Source: Albophoma yamanashiensis
Taxonomy: Eukaryota > Ascomycota > Sordariomycetes > Hypocreales > Ophiocordycipitaceae
Assembly (NCBI GenBank): GCA_001600555.1
Contig: BCKH01000005.1
Coordinates: 3,262,333-3,326,332 of the forward strand
Direction: 5' to 3'
Length of the DNA: 64,000 nucleotides
Every line of letters begins with the position of its first letter. The stretch's first letter is position 1. Below the pieces are notes generated by a model. The model was not told where the DNA came from, made no database searches, and saw nothing but the letters and a program-made list of their open reading frames with translations. Both the position numbers and the translations under genes were made by a program. Positions 1 to 11,918 of the stretch are shown here, one piece after another.

Positions 1-1292
1 CAGGCAGCGGGAGCCGCGGGCTTCAGCACAAGAGCTCGACGGCCACCTACTCGACCGGGACGCGAGACGCCCCAACCACCTTCAGCTCCCAGTCGCCAAG
101 TCTGCGGTCCAGGCGGAGCGATATTTCCTCCCCCTCCAGCAACAACTTCCCCCCACAGAAGCTTCCGTATGCTATCCCGGAGCAACACTACACCACGGTC
201 CTGCCTACCGATCTCGGCGCGTCGACTCCCTTGGCCGACTATCGCGGCGAGTTCATCGAAGGGTGGACATCCGCTCAAGGGCGCTCCTCGACCCTGAGCT
301 CACCTACCCGCGGCCGAGACAGCATCAGCTCACAAGCCCCGCATGCTGCCATCTACGACGCCGCCAGTCCTCCCGCCCCTGGGGAGACCATCCTCGACAG
401 GGCTTTCCAGCTGGGCCACATCCCTGGAGCGCAGGCATACGTGCCCGGCCAGGAGAATCTCAGCTCAATTGCCAGATTTGACGCTCTCATGCGCGAGGTG
501 GAGGCACGGCGGCAGCGAAACGAAGCAGCTGCGAAAGCGGAGCGGGCTCCCATCCGCAGCGCTTTTGAAGACGACGATAGCTCGGATGACGCCGAGTCGG
601 ATGAATCCGACGAGTCTGACTCAGAATCCGACAATGTCGCTGAACCCGAGGAACTCGATGACAGTCTGAGAACGGCGTCTTTAATGTCTCCGGGAGCCCA
701 GAGAGCGCTGGCTTACATCGCCGGGCCCCGTCGCGATAATGGACGCAACTCCGTCTCTCACCGCCCTGGCATGTCGCGCGCCCATCTCAGCTTCCACGGT
801 GGTGTCGACCCTGTCTCGTCAAGCAGCCCGGCCCCCCCCCTGCGACCTCACACCTCCTATGCCAAGAGCCGCCCCAGTGCGGGCCGTACCCATAGCACCC
901 CTTTCCTCGCCACGGGCGCTGCTGCTGCCATGGAGCACGCCTCCTTGGCTGCCGCTGGCGGCAACAAGCCGTTACCAGTGCCGAGCGCGGATAAGCGGAA
1001 CTCGACCTCCAGCACCAAGAGGCTGAGCTTCACCGAGTTCACCAAAAGGCTCTCCAGCACTAGCAGCTTGCTGCTCGTCCAGACGAACGCCAGCGCTGGG
1101 AGCAGCTGCGGCAGCAGCGAAGTCGATGCCCAGCCCTCGTCTGCGCCACGGGCGAACCTGGCCCTTCGCGGCGCCCCCGGCTCCAGACAATTGTCGCAGC
1201 CGCCACCGCCGCCGCCGCCGAGGAGCGATCAGACGGACAGACGCTGTGGCTGGCGCAGCAGCATGGTCGGAGCCGAGGGCGGCTTCCTCTGA
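1..1292 (+). CDS. Partial low-complexity fungal protein, C-terminal 429 residues
   Basis: The frame starting at base 3 is open from the left edge to the TGA at 1290-1292, so the gene begins outside the window. I do not recognise a catalytic or binding domain. The visible protein is rich in Ser, Pro and Ala. It has a strongly acidic Ser/Asp/Glu stretch (bases about 570-660), a Ser/Thr-Lys/Arg block containing LSFTEFTKRLSSTSS (about 1021-1070) that could be a phosphorylated regulatory tail, and a run of eight prolines near the C-terminus (about 1200-1222). This composition fits a disordered tail of a signalling or scaffold protein. The function is unknown. It is convergent with the CSE1 gene downstream. 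Confidence 0.6.
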   Translation, partial: GSGSRGLQHKSSTATYSTGTRDAPTTFSSQSPSLRSRRSDISSPSSNNFPPQKLPYAIPEQHYTTVLPTDLGASTPLADYRGEFIEGWTSAQGRSSTLSSPTRGRDSISSQAPHAAIYDAASPPAPGETILDRAFQLGHIPGAQAYVPGQENLSSIARFDALMREVEARRQRNEAAAKAERAPIRSAFEDDDSSDDAESDESDESDSESDNVAEPEELDDSLRTASLMSPGAQRALAYIAGPRRDNGRNSVSHRPGMSRAHLSFHGGVDPVSSSSPAPPLRPHTSYAKSRPSAGRTHSTPFLATGAAAAMEHASLAAAGGNKPLPVPSADKRNSTSSTKRLSFTEFTKRLSSTSSLLLVQTNASAGSSCGSSEVDAQPSSAPRANLALRGAPGSRQLSQPPPPPPPRSDQTDRRCGWRSSMVGAEGGFL

Positions 1293-2125
1293 AGCTGGCC
1301 TGCCTCCCCACTCATATGCACCCTATGGAGACGACCCGCAGATCACAACATCCGAACATTCCGGATTCAATGCGAATGCGAAGGAGGAAGGAACAATAAC
1401 AATACTTGTATGAATTGATACCACACGACGATTTACGACGATGCATCTCCACCTCCCCCTTTCCACTTCCTATTCACTTTCATCAAGAGAGGCCCATTCT
1501 CCTCCTGCTATGTCTGGGTCTGGCGGCATTGTCAGCATATTATCATATCATTATCGACATCATCAGCATCAGCATCAGCATCTCCCCTCCTGGGGGAAGT
1601 AATGAATTAAATCGGGCAGGTCTTCCCCGGCGACGATTCAATAAGATGAGCAATCGGCGAGCGGGCGCGACTCCCACTTGACAACTCTTGTAACGACCTT
1701 TGTTTTTTTTTTTTAACATTGTCTTTCTATTCTTGATACCACCTTTCCTGGGATACTCTAAGCTTCTTGTACGTAGTTGCACATACAGCGGTGAGGAGGA
1801 AGGGATCTGCATCCATGCCCACCCAGATAGCCCACACATTCATAGCCTGTTTTTTTTATACAAAAATACGATGCAAATGAGATTTTGTAACGGGAATTTC
1901 TATTCAATTCTTGGCGTGGCTTTCATCACTGCAGCTGGATCTCAGCTTATCGACTTCAACACCTCGTATTTTTGCCCCGAGGATGCTCCGTTGCGCAAAT
2001 CTGGCCTTTGGCCTCGTCGGCCTATAGCGCTGGTATCTTGGTGATCGCACATCTCAGATTACTCTCTGCGACTGCTCCTCATGCCCCATATGCCCTCTCG
2101 TCTCCCTCAGCTGCAACCCTCGAGC
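1293..2125. other. Convergent 3'-3' intergenic region
   Basis: This stretch lies between the end of the partial + strand gene and the stop of CSE1 on the - strand. It contains T-rich tracts (about 1700-1715 and 1851-1860) and a CATCAG-type short repeat near 1560-1580, consistent with 3' UTRs and transcription termination. I see no gene in it. Confidence 0.6.
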
Positions 2126-5100
2126 TCAGCGGATGTATTGCGCGATGGCTGCCTGCTGGTCAGGGGGCAGGCGCTGTGTGATGAAGCCCTCAATGGCTCC
2201 GCTGTGCCTCTGATTGGCCGCAGCCATGTACTCCTTCACCCACTTGGTGACGTCGTGGACTTCTGGGAAGTCGTCACGCGCCACGGGCTTGCAGGTGTTG
2301 AGCGCGGTGAAGCTCTGCCCGAACCCGATGTCTTCGACCGAGGCTTCAGCAATAATCTCGTCACCAAACCCGGCCGATACCGCCGGAGGGTTCGCGAGGA
2401 GAGACAGTAGGATGCGGCAGCTGTTGCCCCAGCCTTTCATGAACTTGTTTGCGAACGTCTGAGAGTCGCACAGAGTCTTCGTCAAGGATACCACTGCCGT
2501 TTTGCGATCGACCGGCCTCGCCAGTTTGTCGGTCTCGGCCAGGACGAACGGCGGGTAGACCTGGGCGAAAGCCCTCTCGTCGACCTGATCAGACTGCTTG
2601 ATGAAGTAGTCCGCGCCGTATCCAGCCTCAAGCTTCGCGCTGACAAGGTGGTAAAATCGGGCAAATCGAAGCTTGAGCGAGTCCGAAGGGTTTCCTTGCA
2701 GCTTCATGTAGAGTAGTTGAATGATCGTGCCAAAGTACTGGTTAATACTTGCCCTGCGACGCCGAGTCAGCATCAGAGGCTCAAAGCGGGGATGTCCATT
2801 GAACTTACGGCTCGAATGAAAGGATGATGGCGTCCAGAATGTCGAAAGCCTGAAGCTCCGACCTCTTCATGCTCAAAACCTTCTGGAAAATGCCCAGCAC
2901 AGGCTCTATTTGGTTCTCTGCGGCGAGAACCTTGGCAGCCTTGGGGATGACCGCGGACAGCAGCCGAGTGCATGCAGGAACATTGCCTCGGGTTTCCCAT
3001 AGAGTCGCGCCAAGCAGTGGACCAAGGAGCGCCCTGTAGTTGTCCGAGACTGCCTCTGATGGAGATGACTCCAAGAGCTGAGCCAGAATTTGGAAGACAT
3101 ACGGCAGGAACTCTGAGCCACTGTTAGCAGAAACAACTTGGCGTGTGCACGGAAGACATGAACTAACCGGTGACATCCTCATCCAGAATCTTGTGGAATG
3201 GCTCCCACAGCTTCTGGTTGAAAAGGGCAGCGTTCGCGCCGGAGCAGTACCGGACCAGGGCACCCATGGCTTCAAAATGATAGTAGTAAAATTTGGGGTT
3301 GCTCGGGTTCTGCTTCATGACGTTGGTGATGAGAATGAGATGGGTCAAAACGGTGTCCAGAACAGGAGTGGCCCCATCCTTGATGACAATAAGGATGCGC
3401 ATCACGCATCTCATCAGAAACTCGTTCTCCTGCAGCTTCGCGGGGCTCGTCTCCTTCTCGATGAGCTTGAATAGGTGAGTGAGGAGATCCTTCGCGAATG
3501 GCTCCACGTCGGCCCTCGGAAACATTTGAGTGCCCGCATCGTCGGCCAAGAACAAGACGCGCTCCACAGCAATCGCGGCGTACGTGTAGACAACGTAGTT
3601 GGACGAGTTCAGGTTCTGGATCAGCGGACCCAGGGCCAGCTTCCATTGCTCCTTCGACAGTTGACTGCGGAAAGTGTAGAGGTACTTGATGGCATCGACC
3701 TTGGCAATCGGCTCCACGTCGTCGCCGCTCATCAAGTCCGCGGCGATGTTCTGCTCAAAGAACTGGACGACGTTGACCAACGGGTTGACAGTCTTGACTC
3801 CCTGCGCCGCCGTAACCGCGCCCTTGGCGGCGACGGAGAGGAACAGGTAGACGGCAGTATCCTTGGCCTTCCAATCCGTCTTTCCAAGGGTAAGGTAGTG
3901 GTTGATGTACTTGGACACGGTGTTGGTGACTGGTGTCTCGAACTTTTCTTGCAACTTCCGGAGGAAATCCGTTGCCGACCTCCGCCTCGAGTCTGAATCG
4001 GAACCTTCCAGGTCACGCCGGATGAACTCGATCGGCTCGTCCTCGAACATTTCCACGTCGGATTCGCGCAACGCGACATTGGGCAGAACGACCTTCTCCA
4101 CAATTTGCGTGAGCACGTTCTCCTCGTTGAACATGGGAGCATGCTGCGCTGTCGAGGCGACAGCGGTCAAGAAGTGAAGCGCCTTGCTCACGATGGTGTC
4201 GTACTTGGTCTCCGGGCCAGTGGTGGACAACAGGTTCCACGCGCTCGTGATGAACGGGGAGCAGTACTTCGAGAAATCATCATCGTACTTCATGGTGTAC
4301 AGCTCGAGCAGCTCGCATATGTCTGCTTTTACCGTATCGACGACGCTCTCCTCGGTATCGTCATCGGTTGCCAACAAAGGGTTGGAGTAATCGAGGTACT
4401 TCCGCAACAGGGCCGAGATGCCTTCTAGATTTTCCTCAAAGATCGGGGGCAAGTCATGTGACGACATGTCGTGCAGAATCTTGATCTGGAGATCCAGTGT
4501 TTCGAACCAGCCCTTGAGGGCATCCTTGTTGTTGGCATTTTCGCCAATTTTTTCGTCAGTTGCCTAGACGCTACGGGTCAGCCTTTGGTGCACCCCATCT
4601 ATTTTTGCTTCCACTCGCCGGAAACAACGTACAATGAGCAGCTTGACGAAGGGCTGGCCGAACGTTGAAATGACGTGGTTGATCTCGATGTAGAGCTCGT
4701 TCGTTCGCGTGAGGGGTCTCCAGCGGGCGAAGATGGAATGTGCGACTTCGAGGACGCCGACGTTGATCTTGGGGTCGGTCGTGGAGAACCTGCTGACGAG
4801 TTGCTAGACAGCTCCGAGTCAGTGACGGACAGCCAAGCGGCACACGGCGCAGCCTACCTCGGTGAGGGTGTCCCACCGCCTCCAGAAGTCGGAGTCGGCG
4901 ATGACGCTGATGGCTTCTCCAAGTTGGCTCTGAACGTTGGGAGGGCAAGAGATCATGAGGCCGATAAGACGCTCCTTGATCAGCAGCACCTCGTCCTCGG
5001 GCAGCTTGTAGTTGCCTTCCTCGTCCTGGAGAGCAAAAGTTTAGCTTTGGGGGAAGAAGGCGTTGGCGGGCAACCGGCTCCGGGGCGACGCACCACATAG

Positions 5101-5371
5101 TTGGATCGAATGAAGTTCTTGAAAGCCAAAGCGGCCGAAAGTCGAGTGTTGATGGGGAGGGAGTCGGAATTGACGATGTTGAGCAAGGTGAGCGAGTACT
5201 GGGGCTTGGCCTGCTCCTGCTTCAGAGCAGCTTCGGCTGCAAAGCGTTTGTTTATTAGCTGCGGGGGGAGGGGCACCGCGAGGGCTGAGGCTGCTGCGTA
5301 CCTTTCCGGTGCTGAGAGGGATCGAGGGTTGCGTTCAGCAACTGCGAGATGAGACCAATGTCGGCCGCCAT
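2126..5371 (-). CDS. CSE1: Exportin-2 / importin-alpha re-exporter (CSE1/CAS)
   Basis: Seven exons (5371-5302, 5236-5094, 5025-4858, 4803-4633, 4563-3168, 3112-2809, 2753-2126) join in frame to 959 residues, the usual length of the family. The start ATG at 5371 opens MAADIGLISQLLNATLDP, followed by the importin-beta N-terminal region (STRLSAALAFKNFIRSNYV-like segment across exons 2-3) and all-helical HEAT repeats. The segments reading EFLPYVFQILAQLLE and FEAMGALVRYC are characteristic of CSE1/CAS. The protein is the karyopherin that binds RanGTP and returns importin-alpha from nucleus to cytoplasm after cargo release. It is normally essential and single-copy. All six introns are 54-69 bp with GT..AG ends. 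It is transcribed divergently from the TSC2-like gene. Family assignment is confident. Confidence 0.95.
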
Positions 5372-7127
5372 GGTGACGTCTCGTGCGGGACAGCTGCAGC
5401 GCGGTGGTGATGCTGGCTGGCGGGAGGGAAGATGGTGGTTGCTGCTCAGACAACGGTGGACTTTTCGAGTCGTGGTTGCGTCCACAGCAACCAACCGCTA
5501 ACGTGCTACGGCGCCCAAAACGGGCCGGGAGGGAGAGAAGTGGGGTCGGCCCTGGGAGCTTCATCGGCGCCTGGCGCCTGCGTGGAGCTGCAGTTGGTCT
5601 TCACGACCTTCCAGTCTGGCCTTGGTCCAAGCACGCACGAGGCAACGAAATGTACGGAGTAGGTTGGTGCGGTTGTTGCATCATGGCGGGATTGATTCGG
5701 CCAGAAGACACTGCCAATGCAGAGGGCCCTTGTCTCACTCACCCGGGCTCCGTTCCTCCTCGCTCCTCGAGAGCACTGAAGCCAGCGGGGATCGTGAAAG
5801 GGCTGGGCTTGAAATGAGCTGCTGTCAAGCCGTCCATTACTCGTACAACGTACTCCGTAACTACAGACTTGACGGGTGAACGCATATCGCAAGCACGTGT
5901 TTGAACGAGTGCTGGCGCGCAATCCTCACATTACGAGTAGTTGTTCTTTTTTCATGTCTCGCTAGTCCTCGGTAGGCACTCGTGCGTCTTGCGCCATCAC
6001 ATCTTCATTGAGGGCAGGGCAAAAGCAATTCCACTCGCAGGTACAGAAGGAACGAGAAGAAAAAAAAAAAATATTTTCCCTCTCTCCCTGCCCCGACGCG
6101 TGGCAAGAAAATGTAACGAGAAAAAAGGCCAGGCTCGCTGCAGCAGGTCGAGCACAAAGCACAAAGCACACCAAAAGGGCGGGCGGAGGTCTCACAGACG
6201 CCGGCCCCATTGGCTGCGGAACGAGACTGCGCTTGCTCGCCGCTCGCTCTGCCGCAGCGAAGTGGCTGAGCTGATACATGTGCCTGGCTGGTACCGTAGC
6301 TTAGCACTCGTCCTCGCAGCCCGCGGGGCCGCCAGAGCTCCCAAGCCTCGAGCCGAGCAGCCGACCCAAGCTGCGAGGGTTAGGTAGGGCAGGTTGGCTG
6401 AAGCCGGCGCGGCGTCGCCTCGAGCGAGGTGACGGGCGCCACGTCCGCCGAGAGTGAGGAGACCTGAGGGACAGCGGCCGGGGGGCGGCGCACGGGGCCT
6501 CCAGCGGGACCCAAATCCGTTCGCAGCTGGGGCCCCCTGTCCCGACCGCGTGAACCGACCTCACCTCCATCACCTCACCTGCCTCCTGTCACTTGCTGCT
6601 GCTGCATTTTCGCCTCGCCCAGTCGCCTCCCTCATCCCGCCGTCCTCGCCATCTTCTGTCGCGGCAAATGATCGATATTGCGCGACTCGACCGCGTCTAG
6701 TCCGAGCTGCTTCCAGCCTCTCCAGTCTCCGTCGCCCGCGCGCCAGCACCGTACGTTCCTCCAGAGTCGGTCCCTGTCTTATGCCCGCGTGGTGCGCTAG
6801 AGGACCCTTCTGGCCAAATCGCCTTGCGCGAACCTCGACGTCTTGTGCCGTGCCTCTCCTCCTCGCAGCCATATATGCCCCTGTTGCGAAACAGCACCAT
6901 ATCGGCCTGTTTGGTACGTTCGTCCTGGCTCTTGAGCACGTCCCTCCAATGTGGTGCCGTAAGGTGCAAGCTTGATCGCGCCAGGTCGGCGACCGCTGAG
7001 CTTCTACCCTTCTCTGCGCACCAAAAGCATCTCTGCGCACCTTCACGGATTGATGCTGATTTGAGTGTGCAGAGACAGCTTAACCCTGCTGGCCGCCGTC
7101 GCCACCAAAGCATCGCCCGACGAGCAC
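5372..7127. promoter_or_regulatory. Divergent intergenic region between CSE1 and TSC2
   Basis: This 1.75-kb stretch separates two divergently transcribed genes and should hold both promoters. It contains a run of 13 adenines near 6059-6071, TACGGAGTA/GTACTCCGTA-type motifs (near 5645-5655 and 5848-5860) and pyrimidine-rich tracts toward the TSC2 start (about 6540-6760). A good intron (donor GTACGT at 6914, branch-like CTGAT, acceptor CAG at 7068-7070) lies in the TSC2 leader. I find no convincing protein-coding gene; the ORFs here are short and mutually overlapping on both strands. Confidence 0.55.
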
Positions 7128-10100
7128 ATGTCCCCGTGGCCTGAAGATGATCCTGTTTCACCAGACTCGACACGCGCAGGTAGCCTTGCCAACGTCTTTC
7201 GCAGTCTGACCAGCTCCAAAGGGTCCAGCAAGTCTCCGCCGCCGTTTGCTGCGCCCGCCGCTGCCTTGCCGCGAACCGAACTCGTCAATGCCATCCCGAC
7301 TAGCTCGCGCGAGCTGTCTACAACCCACATGGATGCCTACGAGCTTCTCAAGAACGGCACCCCGAGCGAACGCATATCCGCCGCGAGCACTCTGAAGTAT
7401 GCCATCACCGAGTACCCGGTCAGCCCCATCCTGGACATATGGTACGCCGCCAAGGATTTGATTGACCCTACCAACCAGCCGCCGATGCGAACGGCCGGCT
7501 GGGACCTGTTGACGGAATGCGCCAAACACACGTCTTCCACCGATTTGGAGCGCAAGGAGTATTTCCAGACGCTCTCCGCGCCGGCGAACCCGGAGGACTT
7601 CCATTTGCAGCTGGCCGCTCTTGTTGATCTGTCCCACCACGGCCGCGTCACGGCGGGGTTCGAATACGATCTCATCCCGCTCCTAACCGACTGGCTGCAG
7701 GAAGCGTACAAGGCAGCCCGGAGAGCTCGAAAGAATGCGCAGTCGACGCGAGGGCAAAGGAGCTCGTCCAGGGGCAGGGCCGCTGCCTCTGGCGAGGAGA
7801 AGAATCTGGCGCAGCTTTTCCAGTTCCTCGTCGACGTCATCAAGTTCAGCTCCAACAACGCGACTGAAGCCTCCATCTCGGGACTCATCGAAAGCCTCGT
7901 GGCAATCTGCATGAACACCAGCGTGGAAGATGACCTGACGTCGTGCATTGGCGCCCTCGACGCCATTGTGACCTTTGGGTCGATCCCTCATGACAAGTTG
8001 AAGCAATGCATTCAGGTTCTGTCGTCCATCTTCTGTCTTGTTCCCGCTCTGCAGAAAAATGCTTGGCACACCATCGCCAACCTCTGCAAGTCTCACAATG
8101 GCCAGGCAACCGTCCGCATCTTACTCGACATACTCCGAAATCTCACCCCTGACGCAGCCAGGGACAAGGACACGAGTAGAGAGGTCAGAGGTGCCCTCGC
8201 GGTCTTGCAGAAGCTGCTTTCGAAGACAGCTGAAAAGGGCTATCCGACTGTGCCGTATGCCCTCTTGGTCGACGGCTTGTCCAACGCGCTGAGGGCAACG
8301 TCCTCCCCGAGAGTATACGGTTCTGCTCTACAGCTGATCAACTCTCTGTTCGACGATGGACACGCGCGAATGCACCGTTTGATTGTGGATGAGGACTGGT
8401 CAGTGTGTCTGGAGGTGGCGGCCGAATGTTACAAGCGGGTGAACAACGACCAGGAACGACGGCGCAGCAGCCACCCAAAGGACGAGTTCCCAGAGGTGAC
8501 GGTCGACAGAGAGCTCCTGACGCTGATCAACCGGCTCGATATCATCGCCAAGCAAAAGACTGGCGACTTTGTCCCTCGAGAGGCCATCGTCAGGTTTTTC
8601 ACAGACGTGCATCCGCTCCTACCAGATGAGACGGTGAGGACGGTTTTGGATTATTTTCAAGAGTTTAGATGCTGTTCGCCGTCTGACTTACGATGGGAAG
8701 AGAACCTCACCCTGGTACTGGACGCCTTTTTCAGCAACCGCGATCGCAGCTCGGAGACGCGACTCCGAGCGCTGCAGACCACCATGGACGCGTATGAAAT
8801 CGTCGACCTCGTTGGGGATGGGGCTGAACAGAACTTGATTCCTCGCCTCGCCAAGAGCATACTTCAGAATGTTGCCGAGGAGACCGACGTGCCGGTGCTG
8901 GAGGGCATCATGTCGCTCATGATCTCCGTCGTCACGTCTTGCGATTTGGAGTTGTTTGACTACATTATTGAAACGCTCAGGGGGATTGTCGTCAATGACC
9001 GGCTGCAGTCGCCCGTGGTGTCTCCAGCCTCTCCGGCGAGCATGTCGCCCCCGCCGGGCACTTCAGCGACCCCGCCTGAGCAGTCCCCCTCGAACGTCGT
9101 GACGAAAGGCTACGTCAAGATGTTCCTCCGAGTCATGAGCTCTCATGGTGAGAAGAGCGGCAGGCTGTTTAACGCAATTGTCAGCATCGCGAAGTCGAGC
9201 AACTGCGAGATCGACGCTCGTCTTACGGCGATGAAGTTGTTATTCCGCCTCCGTGCCGACTGGGCCAACAGGATCTTTGTCACGGACGACCCTGACAACA
9301 GCTTTCTTGCGACGGCCATGTGCCGCACGGATGCCTCGTTCGCCAAGAAACAGGCAGAGGAGGCGGCACAGTCACTTCGACTGTCAAGAAGCGAACACGG
9401 GGCCCAGTCGCGCGCCTCTCGCGGGGTCGCGTTTGGCCAGGGACCGGCGCACGAGCGAGGTGTCCCGACTCGGACCCCAAGTGCAACGAAGACTGCTACG
9501 CATCAGAAGTACCGCCAGCTATGGAGCTACCCGGATCCAGATGCCGTTCCTGATGCGAACCCTGCGCTCATCAGCCCCGTGCTTGTTTCCCACCTGAACC
9601 ATGCCGAAGGCGCGGCTGAAACAGAGGGCGAGCCGAAAGCCGAAAACGAAGTTTGGGAGACTTACGATCTCCACCTCTCAGCGTGGCTTGGTGCTCTGCT
9701 AACCATCCTCCAAGGAAGCGATTGGGAGGTGTACAGCTTCGTCTTGGTCCACCTTCCATCACAGCTCAGCAACCATGCCATATTCAGGGATGCGACGCCG
9801 CAGATCCAGGAGCTTCGCAGGATCATCTGCGAGCAAATTCGCACCAACAGCTTCCAGGAGCCGCCCAACGCCTCGGGACTCCGCCGGGCTGATGTGGCCA
9901 TTTGTCTCTTCCACAGCTTGACTATGATTCTAAGCTACCATGAGCACTTCTCCAAGAGCGACGAGGATGACATCGTCAAGACCTTTGTGCTCGGCATCGC
10001 CACGTGGGAACGGACGGCAAAGTACTGCATCCACGCGCTGTCCATTTGCTGCCATGAGCTCCCGCTCTCCACAAGCAAGTGTCTGATTCAGATGCTCAAC

Positions 10101-11918
10101 CAAATGGCAGCGATCATCACGCAACCTCACGTCTCAGTCCACATCCTCGAGTTTCTCGCCTCTTTGAGTCGACTTCATAATGTGTTTGTCAACTTCAGAG
10201 AAGAAGACTTCAGGATTGTCTTCGGCATCTGCTTCCGCTACCTCCAGTACGCCAAGGACAAGAGGCCTCCCATGCGCAGCGGCCACGCAAGCGAGGCGTC
10301 GACGCCGGGGACGCCGAGCTCGAACCCCGCGGAGCTGTTCAGCGCAGCGAGTCCGTCCGACGATCTCCCGCAATACGTTCATGCACTGGCTTATCATGTC
10401 ATACTGTTCTGGTTTCTTGCTCTAAAACTTCAGGACCGAAGCCATCACGTGGGGTGGATCGTCAAGAAGCTGTTCTCGGACGGCGACAGCGCGGGGCATA
10501 TGGCGGACGACCAGACGCTTACGTCGATTGACTTCTTGCAAAGAGTATCCTACGCGGATGTAGACGAATCGGCGGAAGACCCGTACTTCGTGGAAGACCG
10601 CTTCGGCCCAATCGTCAAGAAGCAATGGGTGGTTGGGAACAGCATCATCACCATCAAGCAGGCCACAGTCTCCGGGTGGGCTCAGATCATCAAGAGGCAA
10701 CCCTCCGGGACCTCAGCGTACACCGTTCGCGAGACTTTTACGCCACCCCCGGCGCATCAGGCCGAGGCCCACGTCGACGTCAGCAGAGAGGGCCAGGGGA
10801 CCACCAACGCAATCCTCCCTAGCCACCTGCTCGTCCAGCTCATGTCCCCAGTCCCACAGAGCTTCGAGGCGGCGCGTCCCATTCCGCTTCCCGACGACGA
10901 GGCGACGGAGCGAGCCATCAGGGTATTTGATAGAATTTCCAGCCTCGACGGGCACAAGGCTGGCGTCATCTACATTGGCGAGGGCCAGACGGATGAGGCA
11001 GACATCCTCGCCAATGTCTCGGGTAGCGGCGATTACCTCGAGTTTCTCAACAACCTTGGAACGCTCACCAAACTCAAGGGCGCCACCTTCAACACGCAGG
11101 GCCTGGATCGAGAGTATGATTCAGATGGCCAGTACACGTTTTGTTGGCGGGACAGGGTGACGGAGATCGTCTTTCACGTCACGACGCAGATGCCCACGAA
11201 CCTCGAGCGAGACCCGCAGTGCACGCTGAAGAAGAGGCACATCGGCAACGACTTCGTCAACATCATATTCAACGACTCCGGGCTGCCGGTGAAGTTCGAC
11301 ATGTTCCCGAGCCAGTTCACGTTTGTCAACATTGTCATCACGCCGGCATCCCGGGCGTCGTTCATCGCGACGCGCGAGGCGGACTCGGAAAGGGGCAAGA
11401 GCCAAAAGCAGCCGTTCTACCGAGTTCAGGTGATGAGCAAGCCCGGCTTCCCAGAGATTTCGCCGGCGTCGGAAACCAAGATGATATCCCTCAAGGCGCT
11501 GCCAGGCTTCATACGGCTCCTGGCGCTCAACGCGTCCATGTTCTCGGTCGTGTGGCACAATCGAGAAGGGGGCGAGCATGTCAGCTCGTGGACCGGCCGC
11601 CTGAGGGAGATCAAGCGTCTGCGCGAGAAGCACGGGCCGAAGGCACCCAACCTGTTTCCGTCGCCGCCACCGACAGCGTTGGGAGCACACCCGCAACCCT
11701 TCCAGGCGGACCTGTCACGGCCGAGCAGCAGCGTCAGAGATAGTTTCAACAGTTTACGCCGCTCGAGCGTCGCGACATTCTTCACCAGCGCCAGCGAGCA
11801 GCCGTCGCAGCGGTCGTCGGGGCTCTCGACGCTGGCTACGTCGAACGAAACCGAGCTGCCGCCGCCGGCGGGCGCAAGCTCAGTGGCGGAGTCGGTCGAC
11901 TTTTCGAAGTGGGCATAG
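7128..11918 (+). CDS. tsc2: Tuberin-like GTPase-activating protein (TSC2 family, Rap/RanGAP domain)
   Basis: A single uninterrupted exon of 1596 residues. The N-terminal two thirds is helical and resembles the tuberin DUF3384/HEAT region (for example the LLTDWLQEAYKAARRARKNA segment). The Rap/RanGAP domain occupies about residues 1265-1500. It contains HIGNDFVNIIFNDSG, whose Asn is the catalytic Asn-thumb of this GAP class, and FPSQFTFVNIVI. A Ser-rich tail follows. By family knowledge it inactivates Rheb and so restrains TORC1; TSC1 is not in this window. Start choice: ATG at 7128 is the first in the main exon. An alternative is ATG at 6875 with an intron at 6914-7070, which also joins in frame and would add 32 residues. 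The intron looks genuine, so the true start depends on whether it is coding or in the leader. Confidence 0.9.
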   Translation: MSPWPEDDPVSPDSTRAGSLANVFRSLTSSKGSSKSPPPFAAPAAALPRTELVNAIPTSSRELSTTHMDAYELLKNGTPSERISAASTLKYAITEYPVSPILDIWYAAKDLIDPTNQPPMRTAGWDLLTECAKHTSSTDLERKEYFQTLSAPANPEDFHLQLAALVDLSHHGRVTAGFEYDLIPLLTDWLQEAYKAARRARKNAQSTRGQRSSSRGRAAASGEEKNLAQLFQFLVDVIKFSSNNATEASISGLIESLVAICMNTSVEDDLTSCIGALDAIVTFGSIPHDKLKQCIQVLSSIFCLVPALQKNAWHTIANLCKSHNGQATVRILLDILRNLTPDAARDKDTSREVRGALAVLQKLLSKTAEKGYPTVPYALLVDGLSNALRATSSPRVYGSALQLINSLFDDGHARMHRLIVDEDWSVCLEVAAECYKRVNNDQERRRSSHPKDEFPEVTVDRELLTLINRLDIIAKQKTGDFVPREAIVRFFTDVHPLLPDETVRTVLDYFQEFRCCSPSDLRWEENLTLVLDAFFSNRDRSSETRLRALQTTMDAYEIVDLVGDGAEQNLIPRLAKSILQNVAEETDVPVLEGIMSLMISVVTSCDLELFDYIIETLRGIVVNDRLQSPVVSPASPASMSPPPGTSATPPEQSPSNVVTKGYVKMFLRVMSSHGEKSGRLFNAIVSIAKSSNCEIDARLTAMKLLFRLRADWANRIFVTDDPDNSFLATAMCRTDASFAKKQAEEAAQSLRLSRSEHGAQSRASRGVAFGQGPAHERGVPTRTPSATKTATHQKYRQLWSYPDPDAVPDANPALISPVLVSHLNHAEGAAETEGEPKAENEVWETYDLHLSAWLGALLTILQGSDWEVYSFVLVHLPSQLSNHAIFRDATPQIQELRRIICEQIRTNSFQEPPNASGLRRADVAICLFHSLTMILSYHEHFSKSDEDDIVKTFVLGIATWERTAKYCIHALSICCHELPLSTSKCLIQMLNQMAAIITQPHVSVHILEFLASLSRLHNVFVNFREEDFRIVFGICFRYLQYAKDKRPPMRSGHASEASTPGTPSSNPAELFSAASPSDDLPQYVHALAYHVILFWFLALKLQDRSHHVGWIVKKLFSDGDSAGHMADDQTLTSIDFLQRVSYADVDESAEDPYFVEDRFGPIVKKQWVVGNSIITIKQATVSGWAQIIKRQPSGTSAYTVRETFTPPPAHQAEAHVDVSREGQGTTNAILPSHLLVQLMSPVPQSFEAARPIPLPDDEATERAIRVFDRISSLDGHKAGVIYIGEGQTDEADILANVSGSGDYLEFLNNLGTLTKLKGATFNTQGLDREYDSDGQYTFCWRDRVTEIVFHVTTQMPTNLERDPQCTLKKRHIGNDFVNIIFNDSGLPVKFDMFPSQFTFVNIVITPASRASFIATREADSERGKSQKQPFYRVQVMSKPGFPEISPASETKMISLKALPGFIRLLALNASMFSVVWHNREGGEHVSSWTGRLREIKRLREKHGPKAPNLFPSPPPTALGAHPQPFQADLSRPSSSVRDSFNSLRRSSVATFFTSASEQPSQRSSGLSTLATSNETELPPPAGASSVAESVDFSKWA

